Assembly (NCBI GenBank): GCA_002347265.1
Contig: DDYB01000019.1
Location: 1 to 64,000, forward strand
Source of the DNA: Desulfobacteraceae bacterium UBA2245
Lineage (GTDB): Bacteria > Desulfobacterota > Desulfobacteria > Desulfobacterales > UBA2245
DNA: 64,000 nt
Direction: 5' to 3'
Shown here piece by piece: positions 18,013 to 25,733 of the stretch; within the stretch, counting starts at the first letter, position 1, and each line of letters begins with the position of its first letter. Position numbers and translations under genes: made by a program. The notes beneath the pieces are model-generated. The model was given only the letters and a program-made list of their open reading frames with translations. It was not told the origin of the DNA and made no database searches.

Positions 18013-18399
18013 TCAGCCGGGAATAAGAGCGACAGCCTCGATCTCAAGGCTTACGCCTTTGGGAAGACGCGACACCTCCACACAAGCCCGGGCCGGAGCC
18101 TGGGCGCCAAAAAACTCGGCATAAATCATGTTCATCGCTGAAAAATCATCCATCGAACTCAGGTAAACCGTTGTTTTGACCACGTCTGAAAGACCGCTGC
18201 CGGCAGCAGCCAATATTGCCGACAGATTGTTTAAAGCCTGGCGGGTCTGGGATTTTATGCCCCCTGAAACCGGAGTTCCCGTTGCCGGGTCCACCGGAAT
18301 CTGCCCGGAAACAAAAATGAAACTTCCCGCCTGAACGGCTTGAGAATACGGCCCGACGGCCTCCGGCGCCTTTGGGGTGTGAATGATCTTTTTTTTCAA
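18013..18399 (-). CDS. ridA: RidA family enamine/imine deaminase
   Basis: Hydrolyses reactive 2-aminoacrylate and other enamines formed by PLP enzymes. 128 residues with the family features: GPYSQAVQAG, FVSGQIPVDPATG, TRQALNNLSAIL, VVKTTVYL, and the substrate-carboxylate Arg in APARACVEVSRLP (R104) with E near the end (LEIEAVALIPG). The start is TTG at 18399, preceded by AGGAGG at 7 bases. The gene converges with the ABM gene and shares a leader region with the divergent aldolase gene. Confidence 0.95.
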   Translation of the reverse strand: MKKKIIHTPKAPEAVGPYSQAVQAGSFIFVSGQIPVDPATGTPVSGGIKSQTRQALNNLSAILAAAGSGLSDVVKTTVYLSSMDDFSAMNMIYAEFFGAQAPARACVEVSRLPKGVSLEIEAVALIPG

Positions 18400-18729
18400 A
18401 ATCGAACCTCCTTTCCGGGTCCGGACAATGATTGCACCGCATGCTTTGCCGCCCTGGCCTGCGCAATTCGGTTTTTCACCAATTTTGCAGCCGCTCTGCT
18501 ATGCGCCTTTTTCTACAATCTTGTTGAATTTGCATTGTGGCTCTTTTATATTAAAATAGTTTTAAAAGAATGCCGCCATGCTTCGAAGTTATTCCAGGGG
18601 GCCGAAAATATCAACCATCGGATGTATCGGGCCGGCGAAGGGTTCCGGATATTGAAAATAAACCACGCTGTTTCAAGGCAACCCGAGGGATGCAATTCCC
18701 TTTAAAATAATGAAAAGGAGGTTTTAACC
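18400..18729. other. Divergent intergenic region between ridA and the aldolase gene
   Basis: 330 bases with no supportable gene. An AT-rich stretch around 18520-18570 (TTGAAT, TTGCAT, TTTTATATTAAAATAG) is a likely promoter zone for the aldolase, but I cannot choose a single hexamer pair. Confidence 0.4.
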
Positions 18730-20025
18730 ATGACGGAAAAAAACACCCTCAAGCATCCGGATTTTGAACGTGCGCTTCAGATCGGCCGTCCTCCCAACGT
18801 GGTCAAACTTTTTCCCAATTCAAAAGCGCTGATCGTCAGCGGCAAATTTATCGACCGGGCCATGATCGCCAAAGGCAGGGCGGTGGCCATAGCCGCCAAC
18901 GGCAGAAATTACTTCGTCATAAAAGGCGCGCTTCAGGCGGCTCAGCGGGCCAACGCCGCCATCATGATCGAGATTGCACGGTCGGAGGGCGGGGCCAATG
19001 CCTATTGCGCAGTCAATTACTGGAATATCGCCCGAATCGTGGACAATCTGTGCAATGAACTGAACATCACCGTACCGGTCGCCATTCATGCCGATCATTA
19101 CGGCATCAAGTCTCAGGCCGACATCGCACCGGCCAGGGTCGAAATTCCGACCATCTTTGACGCAGGGCTTACCTCGATTGCCATCGATGCTTCTCATATG
19201 CCCGACGATCAGAACCTGCTGGCCAATATCGCTTTAAATCCCTTCGTCCCTTCATGGGCGGGTCTTGAAACCGAGGTCGGCGAAATCAAGGGCAAGGAAG
19301 GCCTCAGCACGGTTGAAGAAGCGCTGTTTCTCATTCAGGGCCTGAACGCGCACAATATCTTTCCGGACTGGATCGCCCTGAACAACGGAACCACCCACGG
19401 CATCGAGGCAAACGATCAGGGAATTCAGGTGGAACTCACCGCGAACATCCATGCGGCCCTTGCCAGATACGGCATTTCTGGGGCTCAGCACGGAACGTCT
19501 GGAAACAGCTCTGAGCGACTCCGGGCCATTACCGCTCAGACGCGGACCACCAAGGCAAATGTGGCCACCGCCCTTCAAATGATCTCCTGGGGCCTTGAGG
19601 TCAATGATTATGGAAATGCCTTCATGGATGCCAACGGCGAGTTTGTCAAGGTCAGAAATCAGGGTGTGACCGAAGATACTTGGGCCGAGATGAAAGCCTA
19701 TGCCGCATCAAAAAAATACAAGGCCGGCGACTACAAGAAACTCAACCTGCCCTTTGAAAACAAACTGCTCGGCCAGCCGACAGAAATCCGGGAGCGCATG
19801 GCCCGGCGCGTGGAGGATTTTGTATACAATATGATCGTGAGCGTTTTTAACTCCAGGGATACGGCGCCCCTTGCCATTCAGGCAATCTGCGAGGCCGGCG
19901 GCTGCGATCCCGGCCCCAAGGCAGCCCGGATGGAAAACCCGCAGGAATGGACTCCTGAAAAAATTGCGCAGCGCGCTGGGAATATTCAATCCGATAAAGG
20001 ACCGAAGGGAAAATTCGACGACTAG
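18730..20025 (+). CDS. Class II fructose-bisphosphate aldolase family protein (long type)
   Basis: Zn-dependent aldolase of glycolysis/gluconeogenesis. Metal and phosphate-binding motifs of class II are present: VAIHADHYG (HADH 120-123), ETEVGEIKGKEG, NNGTTHGIE and GAQHGTSGNSSE. At 431 residues it is longer than E. coli FbaA and has a C-terminal extension ending in a charged tail. The substrate is inferred from the family; a related ketose-bisphosphate aldolase activity cannot be ruled out. The start has AAAAGGAGG at 9 bases. The Nudix gene follows 2 bases after its stop and is probably translationally coupled. Confidence 0.88.
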   Translation: MTEKNTLKHPDFERALQIGRPPNVVKLFPNSKALIVSGKFIDRAMIAKGRAVAIAANGRNYFVIKGALQAAQRANAAIMIEIARSEGGANAYCAVNYWNIARIVDNLCNELNITVPVAIHADHYGIKSQADIAPARVEIPTIFDAGLTSIAIDASHMPDDQNLLANIALNPFVPSWAGLETEVGEIKGKEGLSTVEEALFLIQGLNAHNIFPDWIALNNGTTHGIEANDQGIQVELTANIHAALARYGISGAQHGTSGNSSERLRAITAQTRTTKANVATALQMISWGLEVNDYGNAFMDANGEFVKVRNQGVTEDTWAEMKAYAASKKYKAGDYKKLNLPFENKLLGQPTEIRERMARRVEDFVYNMIVSVFNSRDTAPLAIQAICEAGGCDPGPKAARMENPQEWTPEKIAQRAGNIQSDKGPKGKFDD

Positions 20026-20027
20026 CC

Positions 20028-20570
20028 ATGCGCCGGAAAAATTTCTGTCACTATTGCGGGAAACAGCTTTCAGAAAAATTTTTAGATGGTTGCGTTCGTC
20101 TTTACTGCGAATTCTGCCGACAACCTTTGTACGAAAATCCGATTCCCGCCACCTGTCTGGTAGTCGCGGATGAAAAAGACCGGATTCTTCTGGTCAAACG
20201 AAGCGTCGAACCCCAAAAAGGTCTCTGGTGTCTTCCCGGCGGTTTCATGGAACTCGGTGAAACGCCGGAACAGGCGGCCCTAAGAGAGCTGAAGGAAGAA
20301 ACCGGCCTATGCGGGCAGGTGGAACAACTGCTGGGTGTGACCGCGAACCCAAGCCCAGATTACCATACCGTGATTCTGATCGGCTTTCTGGTGAAGCGCT
20401 ATTCCGGCCGGACGCGACCGGGAGACGACGCCTCCGAAGCGGCATGCTTTCAGGCGCATGTCCTTCCGGACATCGCCTTTGACAGCCACCTGCACTTCAT
20501 CCGGACTTTTTATACAAAGCACGCAAAAACCGGAGAGGCTGTAAAATACAGTTTAAAATCAAATTGTTAA
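20028..20570 (+). CDS. Nudix hydrolase with N-terminal zinc ribbon
   Basis: 180 residues. An N-terminal zinc ribbon (NFCHYCGKQL and YCEFCRQPL, two CxxC pairs) is followed by a full Nudix box GGFMELGETPEQAALRELKE-ETGL, giving the GX5EX7REUXEEXGU pattern with all catalytic acids. It resembles the NudC-like/ADP-ribose or NADH pyrophosphatase group, which also carries such a ribbon. The exact nucleotide substrate is unknown. No Shine-Dalgarno of its own is visible; the ATG follows the aldolase stop by 2 bases. Confidence 0.88.
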   Translation: MRRKNFCHYCGKQLSEKFLDGCVRLYCEFCRQPLYENPIPATCLVVADEKDRILLVKRSVEPQKGLWCLPGGFMELGETPEQAALRELKEETGLCGQVEQLLGVTANPSPDYHTVILIGFLVKRYSGRTRPGDDASEAACFQAHVLPDIAFDSHLHFIRTFYTKHAKTGEAVKYSLKSNC

Positions 20571-20609
20571 TATAAGAAGCAAATAATTGCGGTCCAGAAC
20601 GGCGTCTGT

Positions 20610-21419
20610 TTAATTTTCCTTCGCGACCCTTCCGTCTTCAACGACCAGTTCATAGACGCGGCCAAGGCCGAAATCCTTGTCTGCAACCAGGATTCCGCTG
20701 ATCACGATGGCATCTCCCACCTCAGCGAGATCCTGACTGGTTACCGTCAGATCTTTTTCCGATCCACTGCCGTCCTGAACATGGAACCAGTTTTTGCCCA
20801 TAATGCTCGGCGTGAGCTTGACGACCCTGGCCCGGAGTCTGACCGGCTTGCCGATAAAGTTCTGTTTCCCGGCGTACAATTCGCTGATGGTCTGCCCCCC
20901 TTCAATTTTTTCAATACCCGAGCAATCAATGGGTGTCTCAGGCTCCGCGGAAGGTTTCATGCCCATGCCAGACATATCTGGCATCGAGGACGGAGGAGGC
21001 ATTTGGGGCATTCCAGGTGTTTTTGGCGAAGCAATTTCCTTCTTATCCCCGGAGACCTCACCTTCAGTCAATATCCCGGCGACAAAGAAAACCTTCTCAA
21101 AATTCCGATCCAGCCTTTTACTGTAAAAATCGATCATCAATCTTCCCTCGGGAACGATGACCTCGGCGCCAGCCTGAACCTGGAACTGGGGCGCCGCCAC
21201 CCAGACTCCGCCGGAATCGGTCTGAACCTCGATATAGGTAAAACTGCCCGCATCCAGAATCTGCAGAACGTGTCCCTTAAGCCGCGGAGACATCGCCGCG
21301 GCCTGCATATCAGGGTGTCCATCGGGTCTGGCGGCCTCCGAAGGCTTTTTGTCCTCGCATCCGGTCAAAAGCGCCAGAACCACCATTCCTATAAAAAACA
21401 AAAATCCTGTCTTTTTCAC
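20610..21419 (-). CDS. Exported lipoprotein with two OB-fold-like domains
   Basis: 269 residues starting at GTG 21419 (GGGAGG 4 bases upstream), with lipoprotein signal ending LALLTGC. Two similar beta-rich segments follow: one around residues 45-115 (LKGHVLQILDAGSFTYIEV, WVAAPQFQVQAGAEVIVPEG) and one around 190-265 (LRARVVKLTPSIMGKNWFHV, DAIVISGILVADKDFGLG). A Met/Pro-rich linker (MPQMPPPSSMPDMSGMGM) joins them. Both segments look like nucleic-acid-type OB folds of the NrfJ/YgiW kind, so this may be a periplasmic ligand- or metal-binding protein; the Met-rich linker hints at copper but does not prove it. No functional partner is adjacent. Confidence 0.7.
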   Translation of the reverse strand: MKKTGFLFFIGMVVLALLTGCEDKKPSEAARPDGHPDMQAAAMSPRLKGHVLQILDAGSFTYIEVQTDSGGVWVAAPQFQVQAGAEVIVPEGRLMIDFYSKRLDRNFEKVFFVAGILTEGEVSGDKKEIASPKTPGMPQMPPPSSMPDMSGMGMKPSAEPETPIDCSGIEKIEGGQTISELYAGKQNFIGKPVRLRARVVKLTPSIMGKNWFHVQDGSGSEKDLTVTSQDLAEVGDAIVISGILVADKDFGLGRVYELVVEDGRVAKEN

Positions 21420-21534
21420 ACTCGCCTCCCTGTTCAATCTTGTGTTAAACGGATTTTTCCGTCGGGAAAAATCCGCTCTGAATTAAAACGGCAAAACTGC
21501 TGTATGAAAACAGCCTTGAATGTTTCATGCGTTC

Positions 21535-22314
21535 CTACCAGCTGCTTCGTACCTTGACCCCTCCGGCGCTCAGAAAGGATTTGATCTCCGCAATGCTGTA
21601 AGTGCCGAGATGAACCATGGATGCAATCAGAACCGCATCGGCCTTGCCCTGAGTGAGGGCCTGAAGCAGATGTGCCGGAACGCCGGCGCCGCCTGAAGCG
21701 ATGACGGGAATATCGACACGGGTTGAAATCATTTCGGTTAGCTGCAGCTCATAGCCGTCCTGGGTGCCATCGGCATCAATCGAATTCAGGCAGATCTCTC
21801 CTGCGCCGAGTTCCTGCGCCTTTTGCGCCCATTGCAGGGCATCCAGTCCGGTATAAACCCGTCCGCCATCGATAACGATCTCATAACCGGAAGGCGTCTT
21901 CCGGGTCTTCTCGACCTTTTTGGCATCCATTCCCAGAACGATGCACTGGTTTCCGAAGATTCTGGCGCCCTGGGAGATGATCCGGGGGTCTCTCACCGCG
22001 GCGGAATTGACGCTGACCTTCTCGGCGCCAGCCAGAAGCGCCTGACGCATGTCCTCCACCGATCCGATTCCCCCGCCCACCGAAAACGGAATAAATATGG
22101 TTTCGGCCACCCTTCGCACCACATCGATCATGATGCCCCTTTTCTCATGGGAGGCCGTAATATCGTAGAAAACCAGTTCATCCGCCCCGCCTTCATAATA
22201 AAAACGGGCCATCTCAACCGGATCACCGATATCCACATTGTCCTCGAACCTGACTCCTTTGGTGGTTTTCCCTTCACGCACGTCCAGGCAGGGTATGATG
22301 CGCTTGCTTAGCAT
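21535..22314 (-). CDS. hisF: Imidazole glycerol phosphate synthase subunit HisF
   Basis: Cyclase subunit of histidine biosynthesis: uses ammonia from HisH and PRFAR to make IGP and AICAR. (beta/alpha)8 barrel of 259 residues with catalytic Asp in RIIPCLDVREG and in NSIDADGTQDGY, and phosphate-binding loops VGGGI and ASGGAG. The ATG at 22314 overlaps the hisH stop (ATGCTAA), so the two are translationally coupled and the proteins form a 1:1 complex. The other his genes are not in this window. Confidence 0.96.
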   Translation of the reverse strand: MLSKRIIPCLDVREGKTTKGVRFEDNVDIGDPVEMARFYYEGGADELVFYDITASHEKRGIMIDVVRRVAETIFIPFSVGGGIGSVEDMRQALLAGAEKVSVNSAAVRDPRIISQGARIFGNQCIVLGMDAKKVEKTRKTPSGYEIVIDGGRVYTGLDALQWAQKAQELGAGEICLNSIDADGTQDGYELQLTEMISTRVDIPVIASGGAGVPAHLLQALTQGKADAVLIASMVHLGTYSIAEIKSFLSAGGVKVRSSW

Positions 22315-22946
22315 GGTTTCCACGTGCAGAAATTCTCAAGAATTTTCAAACCGGGTCTTCCGCTTTTTTCAGGATGGAACTGGGTGGCGATCAGATTCCG
22401 CTCACCAATCACCGAAGCGAAAGGAATTCCGTATTCGGTCAGCGCCAATATATGCCGGTCAACGTCCGGGTCCGGATAGTACCCGTGTACAAAATAAAAT
22501 TCATCGGTATCGCGCACATCGGCAAGCACCGGATGCGCGGATCTGACCTGAATGCTGTTCCACCCCATATGGGGAATTTTCAGCCGGCTTCCGTCCGAAT
22601 CACAAATTTTTTTAAACGCGCGCACCGTTCCCGGAATCAGGCCCAGACAGGGTGTCTGATCCTCCTCACTGAACCCCATGATGACCTGGGTTCCCAGACA
22701 TATGCCCAGAATCGGTTTCCCGTCCGCAAACGCCCGGGCAAGAGCATGATAAAGGCCAAGCCGCTTGAGACTTTCCATGGCCGCTCCCGCAGCCCCTACT
22801 CCGGGGAAAATGATGCGATCCGCATTTTGAATCTCGTCGATGTTCTGCGTCACCGCAGACCGGTACCCGATGTGGGCCACGGCACGCGCCACGCTGGTTA
22901 AATTGCCTGCTTCATAATCAACAATCGCTATCATATTCGACATCAT
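22308..22946 (-). CDS. hisH: Imidazole glycerol phosphate synthase subunit HisH
   Basis: Glutaminase subunit that supplies ammonia to HisF. About 212 residues: DYEAGNLTSV, oxyanion/PGVGAAGAAM, nucleophile Cys in ILGICLGTQ, and the His/Glu of the triad in QFHPEKSG. The frame is open to 22982; family members begin close to MIAIVDYEAGN, so the start is one of the Mets at 22946, 22943 or 22934, none with a strong Shine-Dalgarno. mazG and cvpA lie upstream on the same strand, hisF downstream. Confidence 0.95.
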   Translation of the reverse strand: MMSNMIAIVDYEAGNLTSVARAVAHIGYRSAVTQNIDEIQNADRIIFPGVGAAGAAMESLKRLGLYHALARAFADGKPILGICLGTQVIMGFSEEDQTPCLGLIPGTVRAFKKICDSDGSRLKIPHMGWNSIQVRSAHPVLADVRDTDEFYFVHGYYPDPDVDRHILALTEYGIPFASVIGERNLIATQFHPEKSGRPGLKILENFCTWKPC

Positions 22947-22988
22947 CGGGTTCTTTGAGCGATCTGGGCAGCCTGCTGCCAAAGCGGA

Positions 22989-23789
22989 TTATCCGACCCG
23001 GCCTTTGGCCTCTTCCCACAACTGGTCCAGCTGCCCGGCCGTAAAGGACTCCATGGGTTTTCCGCTCTCGAAAACCTGTTTTTCCAAGTGTTTGAATCGT
23101 TTTTCAAATTTTCTGATCGCACCGCTCAAAGCGGTTTCAGGATGAACATTGGCAAAGCGGGCCACATTGACCAGAGCAAACAGAACATCGCCGTATTCCT
23201 CGCCGATCTTATCCGAAGGCGGCCCGCTCAACTCGGCTTTCAACTCGCTCCATTCCTCTTCAACCTTCTGCATGACTCCGGAAATATCGTCCCAGTCAAA
23301 ACCCGACCGGGCGGCCCGCTCGGAAATCTGGCTGGCCCGCAATAACGCGGGAAGCCGGGAGGGTACCGAGTCCAGAACCGACAAGACGCCCGGATGCTTT
23401 TCCGTCTTTTTGATTTCGTGCCAGCGCTGTTTCACCTCGTCGGCGCTCGAAACCCGGTCGTTTCCAAAAACATGGGGGTGCCGGCGGATCATCTTTTGTG
23501 AGCTCCCCTCGACAACCCCTTGCAGGCCGAATCGCCCCTGTTCTTCAAACAAACGGATCAGAAAAACAATCAAAAACAAAACATCGCCAAGTTCTTCGCG
23601 AATATGCTCAAAATCCTCGGATTCAACGGCATCCAGCAGTTCGTAAACCTCTTCGACCAGATGCCGGACCATGGTCTGAGGAGTTTGCTTCCTGTCCCAG
23701 GGGCATCCGTCTTCCCCTCTCAAGGCTTTTACCAATTCGAAAAGTGGGTCAATCCCGGAGAAATCCCTGTTTGCTTTTAATTTTTCCAA
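22989..23789 (-). CDS. mazG: Nucleoside triphosphate pyrophosphohydrolase MazG
   Basis: Hydrolyses NTPs to NMP and PPi, a housecleaning and stress-related activity. 266 residues with two tandem MazG domains. The first has CPWDRKQTPQTM, VEEVYELLDA and EELGDVLFLIVF; the second has KVEEEWSELKAE and EEYGDVLFALVN. The start appears to be TTG at 23789, overlapping the end of the cvpA gene by 13 bases. It is likely cotranscribed with cvpA and perhaps with hisHF downstream. Confidence 0.94.
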   Translation of the reverse strand: MEKLKANRDFSGIDPLFELVKALRGEDGCPWDRKQTPQTMVRHLVEEVYELLDAVESEDFEHIREELGDVLFLIVFLIRLFEEQGRFGLQGVVEGSSQKMIRRHPHVFGNDRVSSADEVKQRWHEIKKTEKHPGVLSVLDSVPSRLPALLRASQISERAARSGFDWDDISGVMQKVEEEWSELKAELSGPPSDKIGEEYGDVLFALVNVARFANVHPETALSGAIRKFEKRFKHLEKQVFESGKPMESFTAGQLDQLWEEAKGRVG

Positions 23790-24298
23790 ACCTTTTTCAA
23801 CTCTCCTATCTTATCGGAAATCTGCCCTTTAAGATCTTCGGGGACCACCCTGGCCATCGTTTCCGATACCATGGTCGCATAGGGCGCCAGCAAAGACTCT
23901 TTGACGATCGGCGCCCCTTTGGGCAGAAAAGCCGTCAGGGAAAATATGATCACGCAGGAAATCAGAACACCCTTGAGAATGCCGAAGACCGCGCCCGTGA
24001 TGCGATCCGTCCAGCCGAGGAAAGCAATATTGAGCAGATATTTGATGACGATGCCGATAATACTGACAACGATCAATACGGCGCAAAACAGCAGCAGGAA
24101 GCTTAAAATATTCTGAATGGAAGTGTCGCTGATCCACCGGGAAAGCAGCTGGGCCACTTTCTGATAATAGCTGTAAGCCGCGTAAAAACCGCCTAAAACA
24201 CCGATTATGCCGGACACCTCTTTGATCAATCCCCTGAAAATGCCCCGGACCAGACAATAACCCAGAATAACGACGATGACGATGTCAAGCAGATTCAT
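23777..24298 (-). CDS. cvpA: CvpA family membrane protein
   Basis: Inner-membrane protein of 173 residues with four hydrophobic segments (LLDIVIVVILGYCLVRGIF; GIIGVLGGFYAAYSYY; ILSFLLLFCAVLIVVSIIG; GVLISCVIIFSLTAFL) and the family pattern GxxRGLIKE. Homologues were named for colicin V production and are implicated in envelope homeostasis; the molecular role is unclear. AAAGGTG precedes the ATG. It overlaps the mazG start. Confidence 0.9.
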   Translation of the reverse strand: MNLLDIVIVVILGYCLVRGIFRGLIKEVSGIIGVLGGFYAAYSYYQKVAQLLSRWISDTSIQNILSFLLLFCAVLIVVSIIGIVIKYLLNIAFLGWTDRITGAVFGILKGVLISCVIIFSLTAFLPKGAPIVKESLLAPYATMVSETMARVVPEDLKGQISDKIGELKKVWKN

Positions 24299-24503
24299 GG
24301 CGCACCTTTATCCTGTTTCAGTTGACCCAGTGAAAGGGCAGGTTTTTCGACGCAACGACTCTATACCGAAAATATCATCTAACCATCTGATTTTTAAAGA
24401 ATGATTTGTAACCCATTAACAGAGCGACAAGGCGGAGTCAAGCGATTTTTCCGATCCATTCACATGACCAAATGGCGTTTGCATTCGTTGAAAAAGGTAT
24501 GAT

Positions 24504-25535
24504 ATGAGGATATTTAATGATCCAGTGGAACCATACCCTAACCGATACGAAAAATTTATGAGCCATTCGGATTCGACGCAAACGCAATTGGAATTTCCCG
24601 ATATTCAACTGACCCGGCAATTGTTCGGAGAGCGAAACAGCCATCTTCAAAGGATTGCGGATGCTCTCGAAATCGGCGTACATGCACGGGGCAACACGGT
24701 ATTTCTATCTGGAGACCCCATTACCGTGCGGCTGGCCGAAGTGATATTGAATCAGCTTTACGGTCTGATCGAAGCCGGCTACCCTTTATATCCCAATGAT
24801 ATCGATTACGCGGTGCGACTGCTCAGCGGGGATGATCGCATCGATCTGAAAAAGATTTTTCTGGACACGGTCTACATTACGGCCAAGAAACAGTCCATTG
24901 CGCCCAAAAGCCCCAGTCAGAAGGAATACATCGATGCGATGCGGCGCTTTGACATTGTTTTCGGCATCGGGCCTGCGGGAACCGGAAAGACCTATCTGGC
25001 CATGGCCATGGCGGTGGCGGCGCTTTCAAAAAAAATCGTCAACCGCATCATCCTCACCCGCCCGGCCGTGGAAGCCGGAGAAGCGCTGGGATTTCTTCCC
25101 GGCGATCTTTCCGAGAAGGTAGACCCGTATCTCAGACCGCTCTACGATGCCCTGCACGACATGATCCGCTTCGAGAAGGTGTCGGCCCTGCTGCAGCAGG
25201 GCGTGATCGAGGTCGCGCCGCTGGCGTTCATGCGGGGCCGTACTCTCAACGATTCGTTTGTCATATTGGATGAGGCCCAGAATACGACTTCCGAGCAGAT
25301 GAAGATGTTTCTGACCCGCATCGGATTCAGCTCCAAAGCGGTCATTACCGGCGACATCACCCAGATCGATCTGCCCGCGCAAAAAACCTCCGGGCTGGTT
25401 GAAGCCAAGAAAATACTTCAGGAAGTCCCCGGCATCCAGTTCGTATTTTTTTCAAAAACCGATGTGGTGCGTCATCATCTGGTTCAGAAAATTATCAAAG
25501 CCTATGAGGAATACGAAGCAGACGGCAAAAATTGA
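24504..25535 (+). CDS. PhoH-like ATPase
   Basis: P-loop ATPase of 343 residues in the PhoH family, linked to RNA metabolism and often found with ybeY, as here. An N-terminal KH-like region (about 30-100) precedes GPAGTGKTYLAMAMA (Walker A, about 156-163), RPAVEAGEALGFLPGDL, the Walker B VILDEAQNTT and TGDITQIDLP. The ATG at 24504 has AAAGG upstream; an internal Met at 24558 begins the more conserved part and is an alternative start. It leads a row of genes (HD hydrolase, ybeY, tsaE, aspartokinase) in the same direction, though a 198-base gap separates it from the next gene. Confidence 0.93.
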   Translation: MRIFNDPVEPYPNRYEKFMSHSDSTQTQLEFPDIQLTRQLFGERNSHLQRIADALEIGVHARGNTVFLSGDPITVRLAEVILNQLYGLIEAGYPLYPNDIDYAVRLLSGDDRIDLKKIFLDTVYITAKKQSIAPKSPSQKEYIDAMRRFDIVFGIGPAGTGKTYLAMAMAVAALSKKIVNRIILTRPAVEAGEALGFLPGDLSEKVDPYLRPLYDALHDMIRFEKVSALLQQGVIEVAPLAFMRGRTLNDSFVILDEAQNTTSEQMKMFLTRIGFSSKAVITGDITQIDLPAQKTSGLVEAKKILQEVPGIQFVFFSKTDVVRHHLVQKIIKAYEEYEADGKN

Positions 25536-25733
25536 CGGCCGCCCGCGTCCGGCCCTGGACAGACCTCCCGCGAGGCAACCGTTTTCGAAATCATCCCGAT
25601 CAACCGGTACGGGCTTGGAACGCTCCGCGCGACTGCCGCTCCATCGCTCACGCAAGGCAGCGGTTTGATGCCGTATTTTCAGATTCAGATCCCCTTTCAC
25701 GCCGGCGTTTAAACCCGTCACGGACATTGAACC

